Source: Bradyrhizobium glycinis (lineage in GTDB: Bacteria; Pseudomonadota; Alphaproteobacteria; Rhizobiales; Xanthobacteraceae). Taken from it: a stretch of 64,000 nt of DNA. How positions within the stretch are numbered: the first letter of the stretch is position 1; every line of letters starts with the position of its first letter. A program made the position numbers and the translations under genes. The stretch lies in contig NZ_JACCHQ010000017.1 in NCBI RefSeq assembly GCF_016031655.1, positions 62,001-126,000 of the forward strand, read 5' to 3'. This document shows, piece after piece, positions 45,055 through 56,274 of the stretch. The notes beneath the pieces are model-generated. The model saw only the letters and a list, made by a program, of their open reading frames with translations. It was not told the DNA's origin and did not search any database.

Positions 45055-46533
45055 AATCACCTCCAGCCTGAGACGAATTTCGCCGCGACATGACCACTCT
45101 GCGCAGGAAAACCTCGAGGGTGAAGAATACGAGGAGAGCTTCCGTGGCAAAGGCCGAATTTGATTGGATCAAATCAATCTGGGGAGTTGTCGCGGTTCTG
45201 CGGCAAGGCAGGGAGCGAAGTCTCAAAGCCGAACTTTCGGATGAGATCGAGGTTTTTCGTTTTTCGCTTTCCACAAAGATGTGAACCACAGCGAAACCGA
45301 AACGCAACCGAGCCGTGCCGCGCGATAGGTTTATGCCGAAGCGGCATCTTGATTGAGGTTGGCCAGCTACTTGATTGAGTTTGGCCAGCTACCCACCCCC
45401 TGCCGAGCGCGCGGCTGCCGTCTTGCTGCTGAGAGGCGAACCCTTCAGTCTACGTCCCGCCAGCTCGATAACAAATGCGAGAGATTTCGCTAGCGGCGTT
45501 CCCGTTAGCTGTTGGCGCAAGCTCGCTAGCCAGAAGATTGCCGCTGGTCGGCTCTTCTTTCTTCAGTGTTTGCAAAGATCGACCGTCATTGCAAGGCCTG
45601 TATTGTTCTCTGCCCTTGCGACCGCACCTCGTTCTTCGTTGGTCGCCCGCCTGAACTCGTGCCCCGTCGTCCCATCGCCGGCCCCGATGATACGGCAGCA
45701 GTGGGCATTCTCGATCGAAAATCTCCCCTTGATCTTCGTTTGTGTTGTACGGCTCTCGATGAGAAGACATGGCTCATGCGTCGGTTTCCCTGCCGAGTCA
45801 ATCAGCATCGTTTAAGCGGGACCGCCGCTCTCTTAAAGGGCGCTGGGACCCAGCTTCCTCTGGTCATCTTGTGGCACGCAAGAACCTGATTTGGTGCTTG
45901 CACTGGTTGTTGATTGTTGGCTCGATCTCAAGATGGGTTGCAACGTCGACGGTATCTTCTCCTGCTACTTTCTTTCGTCTCGATCGCAATCCTCTCTGAA
46001 TTCAGTCAAGGAGCCGGATTATCGGTTTGACTTTGCGCGGGTTCGCGACAAAAAAAGCTCCTTTCGGCTGACCGCACGAAAATTGGCCTTGCACATCAAC
46101 CTTAGGATCATGTCCATCTGGCCGCTGATCAATGGGGCTTGTCTTTATTGTGATGCCCCGCCGAAAAGTCGGCCCGGTGACGCCAGCGAAGAGGAACTCA
46201 GATGCGGATGTACGACTGGCTCCGTCTCAGGTCTTCGCCACTAAGATGGAAAATGCTAACGCGCCTGACAGGCGGTCCGCCGACACGCTGCGCTGTCCGC
46301 TTGGCAACAATGTCGGCAACCGGACATGGTCATGCGACCGCGAACAGCTAAACTTGCGGCTCCTAGCGGCACGCAGCTTGCAATGAAATAGCCCGCGACA
46401 GCGCAAGTTGCGCTGTGTCATGCGCCTGCTCGCTTTCCGTCGCGCGTCTGCTTTAGGCATCAGTGCGAGCTAGAGTCGACCGCCGAACTTATCGGGAGAA
46501 GTCCGTGAATAGGCCAGCATCTTTCCCGCTGCG
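45055..46533. other. Long non-coding stretch, partly a duplicated flank
   Basis: No gene recognised in nearly 1.5 kb. A 22-bp tandem repeat lies at 45348-45391. From 45693 it is the copy of the flank upstream of oligopeptidase copy 1. A GTG at 46505 with GGGAG upstream corresponds to the copy 1 start but is out of frame with the downstream gene. Confidence 0.55.
45348..45391 (+). repeat. 22-bp tandem repeat, two units
   Basis: CTTGATTGAGGTTGGCCAGC plus TA is followed directly by the same unit with one G-to-T change. Such short tandem units occur at IS21-type ends, but no transposase lies next to it. Confidence 0.7.
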
Positions 46534-48690
46534 ATGCCTTCGATGGCTACCGCCACGTCTACGGCGCGTCCACAGAAGCGAACGGATGCGGCGGTGACTG
46601 ACGACCTATTCCTTTGGCTCGAGGAGATCGAAGGCCAAGGCGCGCTGGCTTGGGCCCGCGCAGAGAACGAGAAGACGCTCGGGGTGCTCCAGTCAGATCC
46701 TCGCTATCGTCAGTTCTATGAACAGGCGCTCTCCATCCTGCAATCGAAGGATCGGATCCCGTATGTTTCATTGGAACGGCGCGGTTTGGAGAACTTCTGG
46801 CAAGACGAGAACCAGGTGCGCGGCGTCTGGCGGCGCACCACGCTCGAGCACTATCGTAGCCACGATCCAAAGTGGGAGACCATCCTCGACGTTGACGCCT
46901 TGGCGGTCGCCGAGAACAGAAATTGGATCTTTCATGGTGGCAGCTACCTTCCGCCTGAAGAGCGCCTCTGTTTGATAAGTCTTTCCGATGGCGGCAAGGA
47001 TGCTGCGTCCGTTCGAGAGTTCGACTGCGACACCAAGACCTTCGTTGCGGACGGCTTTTATCTCCCCGATGGCAAGCAGCATGTCAGCTGGGTCGATCGT
47101 GACAGGCTCCTTGTTGCACGGGACTGGGGCGAGGGGACTTTGACGCAAGCCGGCTACCCCTTTGTGGTGAAAGAGCTCAAACGAGCCCAGCCGCTCAGTG
47201 AGGCGCGCGAGATCTTTCGTGGCGAGCCCACCGACGTTAGGGCGTCCGGCTTCGTGCTTCGTGACAGCGAAGGTCACATTCATGCGACCTACGCGGTCCG
47301 CGCGATCAGCTCTTTCGAATCCGAGCATGTGGTCTTCCGCCCCGACGGGCCCGTCAAGCTCAATCTGCCGAAGAAGGCCGCAATGATAGGTTTGGTGGGG
47401 GGGCGCCTGCTTGTAAGGCTTGATGAAGACTGGACGTCATCAGGCGATATTGGCTTTGCCGCCGGATCGCTGATTTCGTATGACCTGGCCGAATGGAAAC
47501 AGGATCCGCTCCGCGCCAAAGCCTCGCTCGTCTTTCAACCTGGGCCCCGCCAGGCCCTGAGCGATCTAGAAGTCACAAAGAATTCGTTGATTCTGACAAT
47601 CCTTGAGAACGTTCAGAGCAAAGCGTTCGTTTATAAGTACGATCATGGAGCTTGGTCGGCGACCCCGATCGCGCTGCCGGAACATACAAATGTCAGCCTG
47701 ATAGCCGCCTCCGATGAAGCGGACCAGGCCATGTTCGCTGTCTCGAGCTATCTCAGACCAACCTCGGTCTGGTATTTTGATGCCGAAAGCGAAAGCCTTG
47801 ATGAATTGAAGAAGACACCCTTTGCCTTCGATGCGTCGAACCATGTCGTGGAGCAGCTCGAAGCCACTTCGCGTGATGGCACGTCGATTCCCTATTTTCT
47901 GGTGCGGCCGAGGAACGCAAGGTTTGACGGTACGATCCCGACGCTTCTCTATGGTTATGGCGGTTTCCAGATTTCGCTTCTGCCCTCTTATCTGGGGCCA
48001 GTGGGACGGCTCTGGCTCGAACAAGGCAATGCCTATGTCGTTGCGAACCTGCGCGGGGGCGGCGAGTTTGGTCCACAATGGCACCAAGCGGCCAAGGGGG
48101 CAACGAAGCAGAGGACATGGGATGATTTCATTGCCGTTGCCGAGGACCTGATCCGCCGCAAGATCACGAGTCCACGCCGGCTTGGAGTCATTGGCGGCAG
48201 CCAGGGCGGCCTGCTCGTTGGCGCCGCAATCACCCAACGTCCCGAGCTCTTCAACGCGGCGATTATCCAGGTGCCGCTGTTCGACATGCTTCGATATACC
48301 AAGCTGGGCGCGGGCGCCTCCTGGATCGGCGAGTACGGTGACCCCGCCATTGCCGAACAGCGTGCGTGGATCGAACGCTACTCACCCTACCAGAAGCTAG
48401 TGGTGGGTAAGACCTATCCCGCTCCCTTAATTCTGACCTCCACTAAAGATGACCGCGTACATCCAGCGCACGGCCGCAAAGCTGCCGCGAAGCTCGCCGC
48501 GCTGGGCCAGCGTTACTTCTACTACGAGAACGTCGACAGGGGACACAGCGCCGCGGCCAATCTCATGGAATATGCGCGTCAACTAGCCCTTGAATACACC
48601 TATGCATCCAGGCGGCTTTGTTCTGAGTAATTTCGGGGGGGACGGGCTAATCGAAGCCAATAAACTAGAGACCATTGGCTATCTCAGCTC
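45693..48690 (+). repeat. Segmental duplication, copy B (flank plus prolyl oligopeptidase)
   Basis: Counterpart of 12463-15475, same order and orientation. See that entry for the shared landmarks. Limits approximate. Confidence 0.7.
46534..48630 (+). CDS. Prolyl oligopeptidase family serine peptidase (S9), copy 2
   Basis: A 698-residue paralogue of the 13296-15416 protein, closely similar throughout. The propeller starts at FLWLEEIEGQGALAWARAEN. Ser556 is in IGGSQGGLL, Asp in TKDDRVHPAH, His in VDRGHSAAA, so the triad is kept. Unlike copy 1 it has no signal peptide in frame: the ancestral GTG start at 46505 is out of frame because of an indel in the leader, and the nearest start here is ATG 46534. 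The protein may thus stay in the cytoplasm or be poorly translated. Its upstream flank is also duplicated. Confidence 0.82.
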   Translation: MPSMATATSTARPQKRTDAAVTDDLFLWLEEIEGQGALAWARAENEKTLGVLQSDPRYRQFYEQALSILQSKDRIPYVSLERRGLENFWQDENQVRGVWRRTTLEHYRSHDPKWETILDVDALAVAENRNWIFHGGSYLPPEERLCLISLSDGGKDAASVREFDCDTKTFVADGFYLPDGKQHVSWVDRDRLLVARDWGEGTLTQAGYPFVVKELKRAQPLSEAREIFRGEPTDVRASGFVLRDSEGHIHATYAVRAISSFESEHVVFRPDGPVKLNLPKKAAMIGLVGGRLLVRLDEDWTSSGDIGFAAGSLISYDLAEWKQDPLRAKASLVFQPGPRQALSDLEVTKNSLILTILENVQSKAFVYKYDHGAWSATPIALPEHTNVSLIAASDEADQAMFAVSSYLRPTSVWYFDAESESLDELKKTPFAFDASNHVVEQLEATSRDGTSIPYFLVRPRNARFDGTIPTLLYGYGGFQISLLPSYLGPVGRLWLEQGNAYVVANLRGGGEFGPQWHQAAKGATKQRTWDDFIAVAEDLIRRKITSPRRLGVIGGSQGGLLVGAAITQRPELFNAAIIQVPLFDMLRYTKLGAGASWIGEYGDPAIAEQRAWIERYSPYQKLVVGKTYPAPLILTSTKDDRVHPAHGRKAAAKLAALGQRYFYYENVDRGHSAAANLMEYARQLALEYTYASRRLCSE

Positions 48691-49363
48691 CTCATGTTGC
48701 TGAGCTAAATTTATGGAATGTAAGCCGAGAGAGCTGATGACCCGGTGGAAGACTCGATGGTGCTCGTCAGTTGCCCAAATTGCCGGTCTGAACAGCCTCC
48801 ACCGCTGGCAAGCGGATTTCCTGGCGTCCCGAGCTGGAAGGGAGTTGCCAGGTGGGCTTCCTTGAGGATTGTCGCCAGGCCGCTGTTCGTCCGACATGGC
48901 CGATGCGGATGCGGATAATAGCCAAGCGCGAACAGCTAAAGCGCAGCTTTTTGGGCGTGTCTTCGTGCTTGAAAAAGCATGTCACGTAGCTCATGCAGGC
49001 ATGGCGCGGATTGGTAATCTTTCAGGCTGCGCGAAGGAGTTCACGGCCGCCCTGTTCAACGACGGTCAATCCCATTCGCATCAGCTCGGCTCTGGATGAG
49101 CGCTGCTTACCCGAGGCTCTGCAACTCTTCTGTAAGCAGCGCGCGCCCACGAGTGAGGCAAAGATCAAACGTCATCCGGATCGGAAGCCTTGAAGAGAGG
49201 TGTCGTTGATGTCACGGCGCTTTCTGTCGTTTGCACAATGCGGCGGCAGCTAAAGCCACGCGACAAAAAAGAGCACGTGACCAGCGCAGCGTCTCTTGCT
49301 GCAGGTATTGATGCCCGGGAGACTCTTCGCTAGATCAAAACTGTTCACTATGGAGATGCCGCC
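48691..49363. other. Intergenic region without a recognised gene
   Basis: About 670 bases of short unsupported frames between oligopeptidase copy 2 and the cold-shock gene. The promoter and long 5' leader typical of cold-shock genes should lie near 49200-49360. Confidence 0.45.
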
Positions 49364-49570
49364 GTGGCAATGGGTATTGTGAAATGGTTCAATCCGACCA
49401 AAGGGTATGGGTTCATCAGACCTGAGGACGGTAGCTCCGATGTCTTCGTACACATCAGTGCCGTCGAAAAGGCCGGTTATACCACCCTGGAAGAGGGGGC
49501 ACGGGTAAGTTACCAGCTCAAGGCGGGGCGTTCGGGCAAGATGTCAGCTGAGGATCTCCGGGTCGGTTAA
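49364..49570 (+). CDS. Cold-shock domain protein (CspA family)
   Basis: A 68-residue OB-fold RNA chaperone: GIVKWFNPTKGYGFIRPEDG contains the RNP1 motif (KGYGFI), and DVFVHISAVEKAG contains RNP2 (VFVHI). It binds single-stranded RNA and DNA and prevents unwanted RNA structure. The start is GTG 49364 or ATG 49370; GGAG at 49352 suits the GTG. Intact and monocistronic. Confidence 0.93.
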   Translation: MAMGIVKWFNPTKGYGFIRPEDGSSDVFVHISAVEKAGYTTLEEGARVSYQLKAGRSGKMSAEDLRVG

Positions 49571-49942
49571 TCCGGCTCAGGAAACTGCTCTCTGCAAAGC
49601 GTGTTCTCGCACCTGTCGGCGATACCTCGCCACGGCATGCCGGGCGTTTAGCCTTTTGATTGTCTTCTTGCAGCCATGAGGAGGAGGCTGTCTCGCAAAC
49701 CGCTTGACAGCCTTGATCTCCTGAGGCCCTCGACCGATCACCGCCGTCAGAGTCATAGGCCTTGCGAGCCCGAGCGCAGTGTGAGCGTGGCAAGATACTC
49801 CTAGCAGCGGGCCACGAACGGCCGGAAACGTCCGCTCGTCACCAACGCGCTGGGAAGTTCACGCCAGCGCACTGGTGCTCCTTGCCGCAGAAGCGCAAGC
49901 GGCCGCTATTTGGGATGGCGATAAGAGGATCGTTGACGGATA
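49571..49942. other. Intergenic region without a recognised gene
   Basis: About 370 bases between the convergent cold-shock and MFS genes; no recognised content. Confidence 0.45.
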
Positions 49943-51142
49943 TCATCTCGGATATCCTGCGGTCGCGGCTTCTGCAGGTGCTCCATCACGCATGAAGACA
50001 ACAGCCAGTCCGATGCCGATGAGACCAACCAGGAGCGATGCCACGGCCAGAGACGCGACGCCGCTAGTTTCAACAAGGATGCCGCCGAGAAAAGCACCAA
50101 TTGCGATACCCGCGAACGTGGTCGAGCTGTTCATCGCCAGCACCAGCTTCGAACGATCTCCGGCCAGACCGAGAAGCCGGTGCTGGATCGGGACGAGATA
50201 CATGTAGCTCGCGTTGCCCCAAAAGAAGGCGATGAGCACCGTGAGGACACCATGCTGTCTGAACGCAACCAAACCTACGAGCAGGATGAGTTGTGCGCTT
50301 ACAACCGCGATGAGAACTCTATACGAGCCAAAACGGTCTGTCAGAACGCCACACGCAGCGTTTCCCGTCACGGCCCCGAAACCGTAGGCAAAGAGTGCGG
50401 CTGAAAGCAGCGGCACCCCGGTACGCAGCGAACCGACGATGAAGACGCTCACGTAGGAGTATACGATGAACTCGGAAACGACGATGAATAGTGTCACCGA
50501 AAGGATACCGTAGATTTTCTTTGAGAGGCCCTGCGAGACCGGGCGGTTTCCGCGCTCCGAGGCCGTGGCAGCTATTCCGGACATCATTGGGGCGATGATT
50601 ACCAATGCGAGAAGCCCGGCAATGACGACGAAACCGAAAGAGAATCGCCAGCCGATAGCGTCTGCGATCCAGCTTGTGGCTGGAGCGCCCGCAACCTGCG
50701 AAACAGTCATGCCGCTAAAGATGAGAGACAACGCTAACCCCTTGTGGGCTGGCGGCAGGAGCTCCGCAGCCAGCGCGGTAGCCGACGGGGTAAACATCGC
50801 CGCGCCGTAGGCCGACACGACGCGACCTGCAGCAAGGGTAAGGAAGTTTGGAGCGGTTGCGCAGATCAGGTTACCAATGGTGAAGATTGAAACAGATAGG
50901 ATCTGAACATTGCGGCCGCCCATCGACTTGAACATCCAGGCATTCAGCGGCGCGAAGACGGCGTAGCACAACGCGTAAATCGAGATGATCGAACCCGCCG
51001 CGCCGGTTGAAATCGCAAGATCACGAGAGACTACATCGAGCGCGCCGATGATGACAAACGTGTCTAAGCCAATAGCAAACGCAGCGATGGTCAGAGCAGC
51101 AATGACGAGTTTCGTTCGCGCGTCGGGAGAGCATGAGGTCAT
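49943..51142 (-). CDS. MFS efflux transporter (DHA1-type)
   Basis: A 399-residue major facilitator with 12 predicted spans, starting at ATG 51142 (a TTG one codon earlier is possible). Characteristic parts are TIAAFAIGLDTFVIIGALDV in span 1, the loop 2-3 region GGRNVQ (a variant of the GxxxDRxGR motif), and the span 5 motif C-like IFSGMTVSQVAGAPATSWIA. It resembles AraJ/YdhP-type exporters of sugars or drugs. Substrate unknown. It looks intact and stands alone. Confidence 0.88.
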   Translation of the reverse strand: MTSCSPDARTKLVIAALTIAAFAIGLDTFVIIGALDVVSRDLAISTGAAGSIISIYALCYAVFAPLNAWMFKSMGGRNVQILSVSIFTIGNLICATAPNFLTLAAGRVVSAYGAAMFTPSATALAAELLPPAHKGLALSLIFSGMTVSQVAGAPATSWIADAIGWRFSFGFVVIAGLLALVIIAPMMSGIAATASERGNRPVSQGLSKKIYGILSVTLFIVVSEFIVYSYVSVFIVGSLRTGVPLLSAALFAYGFGAVTGNAACGVLTDRFGSYRVLIAVVSAQLILLVGLVAFRQHGVLTVLIAFFWGNASYMYLVPIQHRLLGLAGDRSKLVLAMNSSTTFAGIAIGAFLGGILVETSGVASLAVASLLVGLIGIGLAVVFMRDGAPAEAATAGYPR

Positions 51143-51145
51143 CAA

Positions 51146-52275
51146 CGTGCTCGTTCATGTTGTTGTGACCTGTTCAAGGCCAGAACGTCGTGCAGTTCGG
51201 GATAAAGGTTGGCGATGATCGGACCCGAGTAGCGATGACGGGACCGTATAGCAGGCACTTCGCCACCACTTCGCGGATTTCTTGCACGATCTCGAGCTTG
51301 TCGGGTGTTCGAGCGCCGATAGGCTGTAAGCAACCCCGCATCCTACACGTCTACGGGAGTTATTTCTCGACAACCGGCTTTATTGGTTCGAAATTCATCT
51401 GAGCCCACGCCTTTTGGATCGATATACCCCACCGTCGTAATCGGGGACTCCCTGCGTCAGAGGCTACTTCACATCCCTGCGTTTGGTCACCGCTCGGGGT
51501 GGGTAGTATGAAGGTGTCGACGACCTGGAGACCATCGCGGAACATCTCGATCACGAGATCAAAATTCAGGTGCGCGCTGCGCAGAAGGACTTAGCTGCCT
51601 CTGTGCTTTTGCTGCCTCTCCCGCGGCAGCCAAGAGCTCGTCGATGAGAATGATTTCGCATACTTTAAGTTCTTGGAACGCAATAGCCTCTAAGGTCGCA
51701 TGATCGAGACAGTGTCTTGCTGGATCGCGCGAAAGATGCGTACGATCAGGAGATAGTCTTCTCATCCAGGATTGTCGCTTCGAGCTCGCAGGTTAAGATT
51801 AGTGCTTACGGATCTTGGTGTACTTCCTGCTTAAGCCGCGTCCCGCCCCAATCGCGGCCAGGGTTATCGAACTAAACTGCGCGACGTTGGTCTGATCGTC
51901 AGGCGATTTCTCCGGCTGAACCAACTTGGAGACTTGTATGCCGACGAGGAGAGGTCTCATGCGCCAAGTACGCGCGATTGTGAGGTTTAGGCTTTAGGCG
52001 TGGCTCTCGACGCACGTTGCTAGGGGGCCGCGGAAGGCCAACGACAGCGGACACCTGATTGTTAGCTTTCGGAGCAAATGTCGGGAAGCTGACAGGGCGA
52101 TGCGGCACGATCCGGTCGGAAGTCCCCTGTTTGTCGGCGGCATGCTGCTTGCACGTACCGAGCTGGGGACGTCGCGTCACAGCGCGTGCATGGTCGTAAC
52201 AACAATTTGGCTACGCTCGCCCAGTCGCAACAAGTTTGCAGACTCGCCTGCGTGCCTGGTCCGAGGATAAACCAA
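51146..52275. other. Intergenic region with gene debris only
   Basis: Over 1.1 kb. The minus-strand frames at 51360-51554 and 51559-51765 are too short and lack motifs. Nothing identifiable. Confidence 0.45.
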
Positions 52276-53655
52276 ATGAGGAAATCGCTTCTGCGCCTCG
52301 CGCTACACTCTGCGATATGTCTTACGGCCGCGCTGCTCCATGCATCGTCTGGTGCGACGCCGGCGGGCGATGCGTTCCTCTGGGTCGAGGAAGTCGAGGG
52401 GCCTCGTACGTTGGCCTGGGCCAGCGCCGACAACGAAAGGATGCTCAGCGCGCCGCAGTCGGATTCTAGCTACGACCGCTTTTACCGGGACGCGCTGACG
52501 ATCGGCCAGGCAAAACACCGGAGCCCGTTCCTTTCGCTGCAACGTCAAGGTCTCGAATCTTTCTGGCAAGACGAGAGTCATGTGTGCGGCATCTGGCCGC
52601 GCACCACGCTCGAGGGCTACCGCCCTCAGGATTGCCGGTGGGAGACCATCCTGGACATTGACGTGCTCGCCATCCCCGAGAATTCGAGCTGGGTCGACAG
52701 CAGCTGTGTTGCGCGGCGCTGCCTCATCAAAATCGTTGCCTGTGGCGAGGACGCCGTGCCCATTCGCGAGTCCGAGAACGAAGCCAAAAGCCTCGTTGCA
52801 AACGGATTCGAGCTGCCTGAGCACAAGCACAGCGTCAGCTGGCGGGGCCGTGAGACTGTCCTTGTTGCACGTGATTGGGGCGAGGGGATCAGGTTCGAGG
52901 CGGGCCACGCTTTCCGTTCGCAGGAACTCAGGCGCGCTCAGCCGTTCGATCAGCCGCGCGAAGTCTTCCTCGGCCAGCGCCCCGACTTGGGCATCGTGCC
53001 ATTGGCATTTGGTGAACGGCGGATTGCTGTCACCCGCATCGTCTGTTGGACCAACGGCTCCGAGCGGCAGTATGCGCTTTTCGGGCCCGCAGGGCCGATC
53101 GAGCTCGATTCGCCGACGAAGGCCTCGATCGTCGGCATCGCGAGTCGCAGCCTGCTTGTGAAATCGAACGAAGATTGCATCCGCTACGGTGATACCAGCT
53201 TCAAAGTCGGCTCAATGATCTCCTATGATTTGGTCGAATGGAAGCAGGATCCGTTGCGGGCGAAACCACATGTCGTTTTTCGACCCAAGTGCCGGCAGGC
53301 ACTGTGCCGATTTGACGACCCCAGGAATTTCCGGCAGCGCCTGACTTGTCAAGGCAAGGCATTCGTCTGCAAATACTTAACATGCCACGCCCGGCCCGTT
53401 GCCGCGGACTGCGTCGCAAGCTCATCACCCGTTCTCGAGTAAGCGGACCAGATGAAGTTTGCTGTTACTATCTCGCGCAAATCCCGCTTTAGCACGATGC
53501 CGAAACAAAGGTCTCGACCTCTTGAAGATGACCCCGCTTTCGGCGCGGCAAGCACGTCCTGGAGCAGCTCAAGGCGGCGTCGCATTTCCGTACTTTCTGG
53601 TGCGGCCCAGGAGCCGCAAGGTTGCCGCGCTCGGCGCCTTAGCGAAGTGGAGATC
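52276..53655 (+). pseudogene. Prolyl oligopeptidase copy 3, truncated
   Basis: From ATG 52276 it has a signal peptide (LLRLALHSAICLTAALLHAS) and about 385 residues of the beta-propeller, recognisably homologous to the other two (FLWVEEVEGPRTLAWASADN; LESFWQDESHVCGIWPRTTL). The frame stops at 53442. A scrap matching the start of the hydrolase domain (FPYFLVRP) follows near 53590, just before the racemase gene; the catalytic domain with Ser, Asp and His is gone. It is more diverged than copies 1 and 2, with many added cysteines, consistent with loss of constraint. Confidence 0.82.
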
Positions 53656-53660
53656 TCAAA

Positions 53661-54395
53661 GTGCAGCGAACGATTGGGCTGATCGGGGGGATGAGCTGGG
53701 AAAGCACGGCCATCTATTACAAGGAAATCAATGAAATCGTCCGTCAGCGCCGCGGCGGTCTCGCCTCGGCAGACATCTTGCTGCGTTCGGTTGACTTCAA
53801 CTATATCGTCACTCTTCAGAACGCGGGAGATTGGACGCAAGCCGCTGCTTATCTAGCGGGCATAGCCCGGCAGCTGGTGGACGCGGGCGCCAACTGCATC
53901 CTGATCTGCACCAACACGATGCATGTAATTGCCGACATTGTTGCTGCCGAGCTGAGTGTCCCGTTCATCCACATCATCGATGTGACCGCTGCGGCTCTTC
54001 TCGCCGCTTCCTACAAGCGGCCGTTGTTGCTTGGGACCCGCTATACGATGGAGCAGCCGTTCTATGGTGATCGGCTGCGGCAGCGCTTCGGCCTTTCGCC
54101 TGTCATACCGGCGGAGGACGAGCGGAGCCGGATCAACGATGTCATCTTCGATGAGCTCTGCCGCGGCGCTCTATCTGATCTTTCGCGCCACGAAGTTGTC
54201 GACATCATCGCACACGGCCGTACAAGAGGCGCCGACGCCGTTATCCTCGGTTGCACGGAGATTGGCCTGCTCATCGGCCCGCAGCATTCAGAATTGCCGG
54301 TTTTTGATTCGGCGAGGCTGCACGCCAGGGCGGCAGCTGATTTCGCTGAGGGTAAGCTGTCGCTTGGTGTCGTCTCCCGTAGCTCGGGGCGATGA
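53661..54395 (+). CDS. Aspartate/glutamate racemase family protein
   Basis: A 244-residue racemase (YgeA/aspartate-racemase type), starting at GTG 53661 with GGAG eight bases upstream. The opening IGLIGGMSWESTAIYYKEIN is the family's nucleophile-side motif. The two catalytic cysteines are in LICTNTMHVIAD and ILGCTEIGLLIG. It interconverts L- and D-aspartate or a related amino acid without PLP. It begins right after the oligopeptidase remnant; pairing of a peptidase with an amino-acid racemase suggests peptide or D-amino-acid metabolism, but the peptidase is dead. Intact. Confidence 0.9.
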   Translation: MQRTIGLIGGMSWESTAIYYKEINEIVRQRRGGLASADILLRSVDFNYIVTLQNAGDWTQAAAYLAGIARQLVDAGANCILICTNTMHVIADIVAAELSVPFIHIIDVTAAALLAASYKRPLLLGTRYTMEQPFYGDRLRQRFGLSPVIPAEDERSRINDVIFDELCRGALSDLSRHEVVDIIAHGRTRGADAVILGCTEIGLLIGPQHSELPVFDSARLHARAAADFAEGKLSLGVVSRSSGR

Positions 54396-55369
54396 TGGCC
54401 TTGCCAATCCACACCCGATCTTACCCTCGATGATGCCGCCGCGGCCCTGGCCGGGGTCCCGAGGCCGTTGTACCTGGCCATGACGGGCGGCGCGGTTGCG
54501 CAAGAGAGCAATTGTCAACTTGTCGCAAGATCAAGCGATTGGTCGATGCACTTCGAAGAAGTGAACTTGTTGCTTGTAGCGGAATTCGGCGTTGCCTCGA
54601 CGTGCTCAGCGCGAAAAGGCGCGATAGTTGATGGCCAGTGACCCGTTTCACCCGGCGCGGGTGCGATGCGCTCGTTTTTCGGCTGTCTTCGCGCTGCCCC
54701 GGATCGCGCGCTTCAGCTATCCGTCGCGCCCGCTGATGAGACTTATCGCCGCGGTCGCGTTCGCATTATGCGCGCTATGACCAGCGAAAGCATGTTCTCA
54801 CACAACAATAGCGCCGCTCAAAAAGACTCAGAAGAGTTTGACCGAAGTCGGCAAGAAGTGTCCTCATTGAGCGCTGTCATAGTCAGCATTGCGATGGACT
54901 TCGCGGTTGCGGCTTTGGCTGTCTCGTTGAAGACATCGGTTGTTTCAGTCGCGACAACGGGGGCGCTGATGCGAGAAGACCTAGATCTTGTTTCTATGAA
55001 AACGGTCGGCATTGGCATGCCGGTTGCTTCATAGATGTGACGAAACCAGTTGTGACCAACCGTACCAGATCCAGGTATTCAGATGATGTCCGCTTCATCG
55101 AGGCAAAGGTTCCTGATGGGCTTTCCGAACCGTGCGCCTGCATTGCGAAGTCCGCCACCCGCGGATCGCAGTCCGGTTTGCTGGCCCGAATTCGATCCTC
55201 TTGCAAGGGGCTGGCATCGAATGGCGATCCTCAAGAAGATGGGCACAGCAGGGTAAAGGCGTTACTCAAAACGATTGATAGTCTGGCTTTTAGTGGGTGG
55301 CGTTCCGAGCCTTGGTTCTTGAGCTGAGCGCCGGCCATGCATCGCTGCTTGCGGAGGGAAAGTGAACTG
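54396..55369. other. Intergenic region with doubtful frames
   Basis: A plus-strand frame at 54666-55034 with a hydrophobic stretch (AVIVSIAMDFAVAALAVSLK) is possible, but it has no ribosome binding site or relative that I recognise. The rest shows nothing. Confidence 0.4.
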
Positions 55370-55567
55370 ATGCGGGACGAGTGGGATCTTGAGAGAATAG
55401 CCACGCAGCAGGATGAGCTCAAGGTGAAGTTGCTTCGCGCCCAATCGGTTATCGCCGAATGTAAGGCAGGATTGGCGGATCTGGAGCGGAGGCTTGAGGG
55501 TCGAGCAGCCTCATCGCGGATCCATGAATGCGAGCGCACCTCCCGCGGCAAGCCATTCGCGACGTAA
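55370..55567 (+). CDS. Small coiled-coil hypothetical protein
   Basis: A 65-residue frame from ATG 55370 (GGAGGG 11 bases upstream): MRDEWDLERIATQQDELKVK, then LLRAQSVIAECKAGLADLER. Heptad spacing of Leu/Ile/Val with charged flanks predicts a coiled coil. No family recognised. An in-frame start at 55337 exists. Real-gene status is moderate. Confidence 0.45.
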   Translation: MRDEWDLERIATQQDELKVKLLRAQSVIAECKAGLADLERRLEGRAASSRIHECERTSRGKPFAT

Positions 55568-56274
55568 CGCTTGACCACGCAGGTCGGGGAGAATCAATGA
55601 TCCTGTCCACCATGAAGCTGCATTGGCGTTTTCGAGGCGATCATGGGACGGTTGAGGGCCGCAGCCGCGCACCTTAGCGGCGATAAGCTTCGTCACGGAG
55701 CTGGTGAAGACTCCAACACGCATCGTGGTGCGATCGGCGGGCAAACTTGGCAATTGAGTGCGGCCCTGCCGATTGGATCGCCTTTTTGGTTGATCCGGGT
55801 TCGTTGGCCCGGGGACTCGCGCAGAGTTCCTTATACGAGGGCGTATGGCGGCGTTTTGACCAGAGTCCCTCGTTGCGCGGGCTACTCACGCCGAAGTCCT
55901 TTAGAACTTAAGAGCTCTCGCCCTCGGCCAGTTCGGTGGTTTGGTCCGTGTTCAAGTCGTTCAAGTTACCGACTTGGACGGATCTGGAGGGAAGGGCGAA
56001 CGGGAGCGGTTGCCTCAACAATGGTGCCACCCGCGAGGCACGAGCTGTGGCTCAGTTTTAAGTCGGCCATGAAGGCGGCGCGTGACGTGAAAATATGTAA
56101 CTGGATTGGATGAGCCTCGCGGCATGATTCTAAGGACGGCTGTTCAGCCACAAGAGCTTTTTGATGAAGGCAGGCGGCTCCGTCAAGAACTGTCAACCAC
56201 CAGCATCGCCAGTTGCCGCTGGCGTGACCACCATGCGAGAGCTGTCTTAACGGCTTCATCTGGAGGGCAAGTTC
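55568..56274. other. Intergenic region without a recognised gene
   Basis: About 700 bases; overlapping short frames on both strands without motifs. Confidence 0.45.

Noticed and set aside
46505..46597. GTG start for oligopeptidase copy 2 equivalent to that of copy 1
   Set aside because: The frame from 46505 meets a stop within about 30 codons and is not in frame with the gene body.
54666..55034. 122-codon plus-strand frame with a hydrophobic stretch
   Set aside because: No ribosome binding site, unusual composition and no recognisable relative; listed only as doubtful in the intergenic entry.
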